NCBI GenBank assembly: GCA_002400365.1
Contig: DHFK01000125.1
Location: 22,543-27,584, forward strand
Direction of reading: 5' to 3'
Source: Anaerolineales bacterium UBA4826
GTDB lineage: Bacteria > Chloroflexota > Anaerolineae > UBA4142
DNA length: 5,042 nt
Made by a program: the position numbers and the translations under genes. Position 1 is the first letter of the stretch; each line of letters opens with the position of its first letter. Below, piece by piece: positions 1 to 5,042 of the stretch. A model generated the notes under the pieces. It saw nothing but the letters and a program-made list of their open reading frames with translations. It was not told the origin of the DNA and searched no databases.

Positions 1-28
1 AAATGACAAATGGCGAATGACAAATTGC
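1..28. repeat. Short 7-bp periodic array upstream of ilvC
   Basis: Four successive heptamers can be read from the first base: AAATGAC, AAATGGC, GAATGAC, AAATTGC. They share the consensus RAATKRC and form a 14-bp direct repeat with 12 of 14 identities (2-15 against 16-29). The array is AT-rich, ends ten bases before the ilvC Shine-Dalgarno, and is cut by the window edge. By analogy with the other arrays in this window, it may be the right half of a palindrome whose left half (GTCATTT-like units) lies upstream. That is a prediction and is not seen here. Confidence 0.6.
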
Positions 29-36
29 TAAAGCAG

Positions 37-41
37 TGGAG
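37..41 (+). promoter_or_regulatory. Ribosome binding site of ilvC
   Basis: TGGAG lies five bases before the ATG at 47. It supports that ATG as the start, in agreement with the conserved N-terminus of the encoded protein. Confidence 0.65.
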
Positions 42-46
42 AAAAA

Positions 47-1099
47 ATGGCACAGATCAATTTTGGCGGAGTGGTTGAGAATGTTGTGACGCGCGACGAG
101 TTTTCTCTGGACAAGGCGCGCGAGGTTCTGAAAGACGAAGTCGTCGCCGTCCTGGGCTATGGCGTGCAAGGTCCGGCGCAAGCGCTCAACATGCGCGACA
201 ACGGCATCCACGTCATCGTCGGTCAAAAAGCCGGCAGTCCCACCTACAACAAAGCCGTGAAGGACGGCTGGGTGCCCGGCAAAACGCTCTTTTCGCTCGA
301 ACAAGCCGCCGAGCGCGGCACGGTGATCCAGTACCTCGTCTCGGATGCGGGGCAGATGCTGACATGGCAGAAGATCAAGCCCTGCCTCAAGCAAGGCGAC
401 GCGCTGTACTTTTCGCACGGCTTTGGAATCGTCTATAACGATCAGACCGGCATCGTGCCTCCCGATTTCGTGGACGTGATCCTCGTCGCGCCCAAGGGCT
501 CAGGCACGAGCGTGCGCGCGAATTTCCTGAGCGGCAGCGGCATCAATGCGAGTTACGCTGTTCACCAAGACGCGACCGGACGCGCGACTGCGCGGACGCT
601 CGCGCTCGGCATCGCGGTCGGCGCGGGCTACCTGTTCCCCACCACGTTCGAGCACGAGGTCTATAGTGACCTCACCGGCGAGCGCGGGATTCTGATGGGC
701 GCGCTCGCGGGCGTGATGGAAGCGCAGTACAACGAACTGCGCCAACACGGTCACTCGCCCAGCGAAGCGTTCAACGAGACCGTCGAAGAACTAACGCAAA
801 GTCTGATCCGCCTGGTGGCGCAAAACGGAATGGACTGGATGTACGCCAATTGCAGCACGACGGCGCAGCGCGGCGCGCTCGACTGGCGGCACGCGTTCCG
901 CCAAGCCGTCGAGCCAGTGTACGCGCAACTGTATCAGAGCGTCGTCTCCGGCGAACAGACGCGCGTCGTGCTGGCGGCGAACAGCGCGCCCGATTACAAA
1001 CAGAAACTGGAAGCGGAATTGCGCGAGATGCGCGAGTCGGAAATGTGGCAGACTGGCGCGGCGGTGCGCGCGCTCAGACCGGAGAATTGGAACAAGTAG
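47..1099 (+). CDS. ilvC: Ketol-acid reductoisomerase (NADP+), Bacteroidetes/yeast Ilv5-like type
   Basis: Cytosolic enzyme that isomerises and reduces 2-acetolactate or 2-aceto-2-hydroxybutyrate with NADPH, the second common step of valine, leucine and isoleucine synthesis. The Rossmann fingerprint is GYGVQG at residues 37-42. The following loop keeps K61, S64 and T66 where the family binds the NADPH phosphate, with the usual seven-residue spacing. H124 (SHGF), the metal ligands D208 and E212 (SDLTGE), E244 and E248 (FNETVEE), and S270 (CSTTA) fill the expected active-site places. At 350 residues, with stretches such as WVPGK, YFSHGF, VAPKGSG, GHSPSEAFNETVEE and RGALDW, it matches what I remember of yeast Ilv5 and its Bacteroidetes relatives rather than the roughly 330-residue common bacterial form. 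ATG 47 has a Shine-Dalgarno. leuA follows after 82 bases, filled by a repeat array that begins in the ilvC stop codon. Function is nearly certain; NADPH preference is inferred from the loop. Confidence 0.97.
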   Translation: MAQINFGGVVENVVTRDEFSLDKAREVLKDEVVAVLGYGVQGPAQALNMRDNGIHVIVGQKAGSPTYNKAVKDGWVPGKTLFSLEQAAERGTVIQYLVSDAGQMLTWQKIKPCLKQGDALYFSHGFGIVYNDQTGIVPPDFVDVILVAPKGSGTSVRANFLSGSGINASYAVHQDATGRATARTLALGIAVGAGYLFPTTFEHEVYSDLTGERGILMGALAGVMEAQYNELRQHGHSPSEAFNETVEELTQSLIRLVAQNGMDWMYANCSTTAQRGALDWRHAFRQAVEPVYAQLYQSVVSGEQTRVVLAANSAPDYKQKLEAELREMRESEMWQTGAAVRALRPENWNK

Positions 1100-1171
1100 T
1101 CAAATAGTCGAATGGTCGTATAGTCTTCTAGTCGAAGGATTTGACTGCGTGACTATCTGACTAGGAGACTA
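1097..1171. repeat. Paired 8-bp periodic palindromic array between ilvC and leuA
   Basis: TAGTC recurs at 1097, 1105, 1113 (as TGGTC), 1121 and 1129, exactly eight bases apart. After a short centre, its reverse complement GACTA (GACTG in the first copy) recurs at 1143, 1151, 1159 and 1167, again eight bases apart. The best stem pairs 1121-1133 with 1159-1171: 13 pairs with one G-U, around a 25-nt loop. Because the units repeat, the hairpin could also form in shifted registers. The first unit contains the ilvC stop codon TAG, and the last ends directly against the leuA ribosome binding site. The fill has no GC-rich stem followed by a U-tract, so it is not a standard terminator. Confidence 0.85.
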
Positions 1172-1176
1172 GAGGA
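1172..1176 (+). promoter_or_regulatory. Ribosome binding site of leuA
   Basis: GAGGA lies five bases before ATG 1182 and fixes the leuA start. It touches the 3' arm of the upstream hairpin (ends at 1171), so the fold could limit ribosome access. That effect is inferred. Confidence 0.7.
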
Positions 1177-1181
1177 CGAAC

Positions 1182-2781
<1,600 letters not shown>

Positions 2782-2801
<20 letters not shown>

Positions 2802-2946
2802 GACGACTCAATTCCCAGAGTATCCAGTCAATCTATTCGACGAGTCGCGCGATCACGCGAACCTGTGGGACATTAGCGCGCTGTGGTCGCCCGACTTGGC
2901 GCAGCCGCGCAGCGAGAACAATCTGACGCTTGCCGACGAAGAATGA
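2782..2946 (+). CDS. Small acidic protein of unknown function, coupled to leuC
   Basis: A 54-residue ORF that I do not recognise. It overlaps the end of leuA by 20 bases, and its stop TGA overlaps the leuC ATG as ATGA. A strong Shine-Dalgarno at ideal distance and about 70% G or C at third positions (38 of 54 codons) argue that it is translated. The protein has twelve Asp/Glu against two Arg, with no Lys or Cys, so it is strongly acidic. The N-terminal part is polar (Thr, Glu, Pro). The middle holds the aromatic residues F11, Y14, F19, W29 and W35, and the tail ends ADEE. There is no signal peptide, membrane segment or metal-binding motif; it may be largely disordered or fold on a partner. 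Its place suggests a role with LeuC/LeuD or LeuA (assembly, stability or regulation), or simply a translated linker that loads ribosomes onto leuC. Both are inference. It is not a leucine-rich leader peptide. Confidence 0.72.
2943..2946 (+). promoter_or_regulatory. ATGA stop-start overlap coupling the small ORF to leuC
   Basis: The A of the leuC ATG (2943) precedes the T of the small ORF's TGA (2944-2946). The bases before it (GACGAAGA) hold no good Shine-Dalgarno, so leuC is probably started mainly by ribosomes that finish the small ORF. Confidence 0.75.
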
Positions 2947-4358
2947 CGCCCCGCACCCTCTTTGACAGAATCTGGAGCCGTCACGTCGTCGTGCAGGAAC
3001 CGCAAAGTCCGGCGGTGCTGTACGTTGACCTGCACCTGGTTCACGAAGTCACCTCGCCGCAAGCGTTTCAGGATTTGTGTGCGCGCGGCTTGAAGGTCCG
3101 CCGCCCCGACAAAACGTTTGCGACGATTGACCACATCGTCCCTACCGACCGGCGCGGCTTTCCGATCGCCGACGCGCAAGCCGCCGAGCAGGTCCGGCAG
3201 ATTGAGACGAACTGCCGCGCTTGCGGCGTCCAGTTGTTCGGGCTGGACGACCCGCGGCGCGGCATCGTCCACGTCATCGGGCCCGAATTGGGCTTGACGC
3301 AGCCGGGCATGACGATCGTCTGCGGCGACAGCCACACCGCGACGCACGGCGCATTCGGCGCGCTCGCGTTCGGCGTCGGCACGAGCCAAGTCGAGCACGT
3401 GCTGGCGACGCAATGCCTCTTGCAATACAAGCCAAAGACGATGCAGGTGCGCGTGGATGGAACGCTGCCGCGCGGCGTCACGGCGAAAGACCTTGTCCTC
3501 GCGCTCATCGCGCAAATCGGCATCGGCGGCGGCACTGGCAGCGTCATCGAATATGCTGGCGCGGCGATCCGCGCGCTCTCGATGGAAGCGCGCCTGACGA
3601 TCTGCAACATGACGATCGAAGCCGGCGCGCGCGCCGGCATGATCGCGCCGGACGATACGACGTTCGAGTATCTCGCCGGACGCGAGTTTGCGCCGAAAGG
3701 CGCGGCGTGGGACGCGGCACTGGCGCATTGGAAAACGCTGCCGACCGACGACGGCGCGACGTTCGACGAAACCGTGTCACTCGACGCGAGCGCGCTCGAG
3801 CCGATGATTACGTTCGGCACGAACCCGGGCATGGGCATGCCGATTGCGGGGCGCATCCCTGACCCTGCCACGATTTCGGATGCGAGCCAGAAGCACGCGC
3901 TGACGAAAGCATTGGCGTACATGAATTTGCAGCCGGGGCAGGCACTGCTCGGTCATCCGATTGATGTCGCGTTCATTGGCAGTTGCACGAACGGACGACT
4001 GTCCGATCTGCGCGCCGCTGCGGCGGTGCTGAAGAGTCGTCACGTTTCACCGCGGACGCGTGTCCTCGTCGTGCCCGGATCGCAGCAAGTCAAACGCCAA
4101 GCCGAGCAAGAAGGTTTGCACGAGATTTTCCGCGCGGCGGGCGCGGAATGGCGCGAGCCGGGTTGCAGTCTCTGTATAGCAATGAATGGGGATTCTTTAG
4201 AGCCGGGACAATACTGCATCTCAACAAGCAATCGAAACTTTGAGGGACGGCAGGGCAAAGGCGGACGAACGTTCCTCGGCTCGCCGCTGACAGCCGCCGC
4301 GTCGGCGCTGGCAGGCGCTGTTGCGGACGCGCGAGAATTTTCGATTGCCGATTTTTGA
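2943..4358 (+). CDS. leuC: 3-isopropylmalate dehydratase, large subunit
   Basis: Aconitase-family 4Fe-4S subunit that, with LeuD, converts 2-isopropylmalate to 3-isopropylmalate. From ATG 2943 it has 471 residues, the usual length, and its start MTPRTLFDRIWSRHVV lines up with the family. Conserved blocks include HLVHEVTSPQAF (31-42), the active-site GDSHTATHGAFGALAFGVGTSQVEH (128-152) and EAGARAGMIAPDDTTFEY (226-243). The three cluster ligands are C348 (GSCTNGR) plus C408 and C411 (PGCSLC). Substrate-binding SNRNFEGRQG is at 429-438. A longer reading from GTG 2883 adds 20 residues that do not fit the family and would overlap most of the small ORF. The final residues FSIADF and the stop lie in a palindromic repeat, so the C-terminus appears locally remodelled. 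Codons 411-438 (about 4173-4256) use ATA, TTA, TCT, TCA, ACA, CGA and GGA, unlike the GCG/CGC-rich remainder. Confidence 0.97.
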   Translation: MTPRTLFDRIWSRHVVVQEPQSPAVLYVDLHLVHEVTSPQAFQDLCARGLKVRRPDKTFATIDHIVPTDRRGFPIADAQAAEQVRQIETNCRACGVQLFGLDDPRRGIVHVIGPELGLTQPGMTIVCGDSHTATHGAFGALAFGVGTSQVEHVLATQCLLQYKPKTMQVRVDGTLPRGVTAKDLVLALIAQIGIGGGTGSVIEYAGAAIRALSMEARLTICNMTIEAGARAGMIAPDDTTFEYLAGREFAPKGAAWDAALAHWKTLPTDDGATFDETVSLDASALEPMITFGTNPGMGMPIAGRIPDPATISDASQKHALTKALAYMNLQPGQALLGHPIDVAFIGSCTNGRLSDLRAAAAVLKSRHVSPRTRVLVVPGSQQVKRQAEQEGLHEIFRAAGAEWREPGCSLCIAMNGDSLEPGQYCISTSNRNFEGRQGKGGRTFLGSPLTAAASALAGAVADAREFSIADF

Positions 4359-4409
4359 TTCTCGATTCGCGAGCAAGCAATCGAAAATCGCAAATCAAAA
4401 ATCGAAAAT
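4337..4409. repeat. Paired 7-bp periodic palindromic array across the leuC end
   Basis: GATT recurs at 4343, 4350, 4357 and 4364, followed each time by three variable bases. Its reverse complement AATC recurs at 4379, 4386, 4393 and 4400, with a variant AATG at 4407, all seven bases apart. The arms 4337-4367 and 4379-4409 are each 31 bases, centred on an 11-base loop, and match at 25 of 31 positions; the outer ten (ATTTTCGATT) are perfect. The left arm encodes the last seven codons of leuC including its TGA (4356-4358), and the right arm ends 12 bases before the leuD ATG. The stem is AT-rich and has no U-tract after it, which, with leuD directly downstream, speaks against a terminator. An RNA-stability or processing role is possible but unproven. 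Confidence 0.85.
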
Positions 4410-4421
4410 GGACTGACAAAA

Positions 4422-5027
4422 ATGAACCCACTGAAAACCCTTACCGCGCGCGTCGTCGCGTTGCCGAACGAAAACGTTGACACGGACCAGATCACGCCGG
4501 CGCGGTTTCTCAAAGTCACCGACAAAGCCGGGATGGATAATTACCTTTTTGCCGATTGGCGGTACGACGCGGCGGGCAACGCGCGCCCGGATTTTGTTTT
4601 GAACCAGCCGCGCGCGCAGGGCGCGCAGATTCTGCTCGCGGGCGACAACTTTGGCTGCGGCAGTTCGCGCGAGCACGCCGTCTGGGCGCTGACCGCGTTT
4701 GGTTTTCGCGCGGTCATCAGCACGTCGTTCGCCGACATTTTTCGCAACAACGCGCTCAAGAACGGGTTACTTACCATCGTCGTGGACAAGGCGTCGCACC
4801 GCGACCTGTTCGATCTCGTCGCGGAGATTCCAGACGCGCAACTGACGATTGACGTCGCCGCGCAAACGCTGACCCTGCCGGACGGACGCGCGGTCAATTT
4901 CCCGCTCGATCCATTCGCGCGCACCTGTTTCCTCGAAGGCGTGGATGAGTTGGGCTATCTTCTCGCGCGGCGGGACGCGATCTCACAGTACGAACGGAAC
5001 ACGCAACACGGAACACGGGAGGCGTGA
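4422..5027 (+). CDS. leuD: 3-isopropylmalate dehydratase, small subunit
   Basis: Swivel-domain subunit that completes the active site of the LeuCD isomerase. It has 201 residues, the same as the E. coli protein. The N-terminal block has NVDTDQITPARFL (18-30). The substrate-loop signature is GDNFGCGSSREHAVWAL (74-90), followed by FADIFRNNALKNGLL (103-117), where the family shows the same asparagine-rich helix. The closing block is DPFARTCFLEGVDELGYLL (163-181). ATG 4422 matches the family N-terminus, but the upstream sequence holds only a weak GGA nine bases away. A short in-operon gap of 63 bases, occupied by a palindrome, separates it from leuC. The last codons, encoding about RNTQHGTR, are built from a 7-bp repeat, so this tail is probably not functional enzyme sequence. 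The homologous homoaconitase and methylthioalkylmalate isomerase small subunits look alike; the leuA-leuC context decides for LeuD. Confidence 0.97.
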   Translation: MNPLKTLTARVVALPNENVDTDQITPARFLKVTDKAGMDNYLFADWRYDAAGNARPDFVLNQPRAQGAQILLAGDNFGCGSSREHAVWALTAFGFRAVISTSFADIFRNNALKNGLLTIVVDKASHRDLFDLVAEIPDAQLTIDVAAQTLTLPDGRAVNFPLDPFARTCFLEGVDELGYLLARRDAISQYERNTQHGTREA

Positions 5028-5042
5028 TGCGTGTTGCGTGTT
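4996..5042. repeat. Paired 7-bp periodic palindromic array across the leuD end
   Basis: Three heptamers GGAACAC, GCAACAC, GGAACAC start at 4996, 5003 and 5010. The reverse-complement form GTGTTGC starts at 5031 and is followed by GTGTT at 5038, where the window ends. Bases 4998-5010 and 5030-5042 form a perfect 13-bp inverted repeat around a 19-base loop that contains the leuD stop. The array probably continues to the right. Its left arm is coding sequence for the leuD C-terminus. Confidence 0.8.

Noticed and set aside
1097..1171. CRISPR array
   Set aside because: The unit is 8 bp with 3-bp fill, far too short for repeats and spacers.
2883..2942. Upstream GTG start for leuC adding 20 residues
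   Set aside because: The extra residues do not match LeuC N-termini, and ATG 2943 aligns with the family and forms an ATGA overlap.
3621..3638. Perfect 18-bp GC palindrome in leuC
   Set aside because: It is explained by GC-rich codons of the conserved EAGARAGM motif.
3221..3862. A 213-residue plus-strand frame inside leuC
   Set aside because: Arginine-rich out-of-frame reading of leuC with no family resemblance.
2853..3922. Minus-strand frames of about 290 residues opposite leuC
   Set aside because: Same shadow effect; they conflict with a clearly conserved leuC and have no motif or convincing ribosome binding site.
4337..4409. Intrinsic terminator between leuC and leuD
   Set aside because: AT-rich mismatched stem, no terminal U-tract, and leuD follows after 12 bases.
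5017..5042. Start of a next gene (GGGAGG at 5017-5022, ATG 5027 overlapping the leuD stop)
   Set aside because: leuB would be a plausible neighbour, but only five codons are visible, spacing is short (four bases), and the same bases are explained by the palindromic array. It stays open.

Overview
The window is a branched-chain amino acid operon read entirely on the + strand: ilvC (47-1099), leuA (1182-2801), an unrecognised 54-residue acidic ORF (2782-2946), leuC (2943-4358) and leuD (4422-5027). All genes are complete. The first enzyme serves valine and isoleucine synthesis. The other three enzymes begin the leucine branch, from 2-ketoisovalerate to 3-isopropylmalate; leuB is not in the window and may follow.

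Host: coding DNA is GC-rich with very heavy use of GCG, CGC and GAC codons, while the junctions are AT-richer and low in complexity. The ketol-acid reductoisomerase is of the Bacteroidetes/yeast Ilv5-like kind, not the common short bacterial class I kind. My best guess is an uncultured Chloroflexota (Anaerolineae-like) genome, from the codon style and the junction repeats. This is an impression and not a proven placement.

Junctions fall into two classes. leuA/small ORF (20-nt overlap) and small ORF/leuC (ATGA overlap) are tight and clean. The other four edges (before ilvC, ilvC-leuA, leuC-leuD, end of leuD) each carry a short periodic array. A 4-5 nt core is repeated every 7 or 8 nt; at three of the edges the reverse complement of the core follows at the same period, so the RNA could fold into a long imperfect hairpin. 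Each array has a different core but the same design. They run into gene ends: the ilvC stop codon is the first unit of its array, and the last codons of leuC and leuD are made of repeat sequence.

The two observations most worth following are these paired-period palindromic arrays and the small acidic ORF. That ORF has the best Shine-Dalgarno seen in the window and is translationally coupled to leuC, which has almost none of its own. No promoter, leader peptide, T-box, tRNA, mobile element or CRISPR was seen; the operon promoter must lie upstream of the window. No gene-free stretch exceeds 300 bases.
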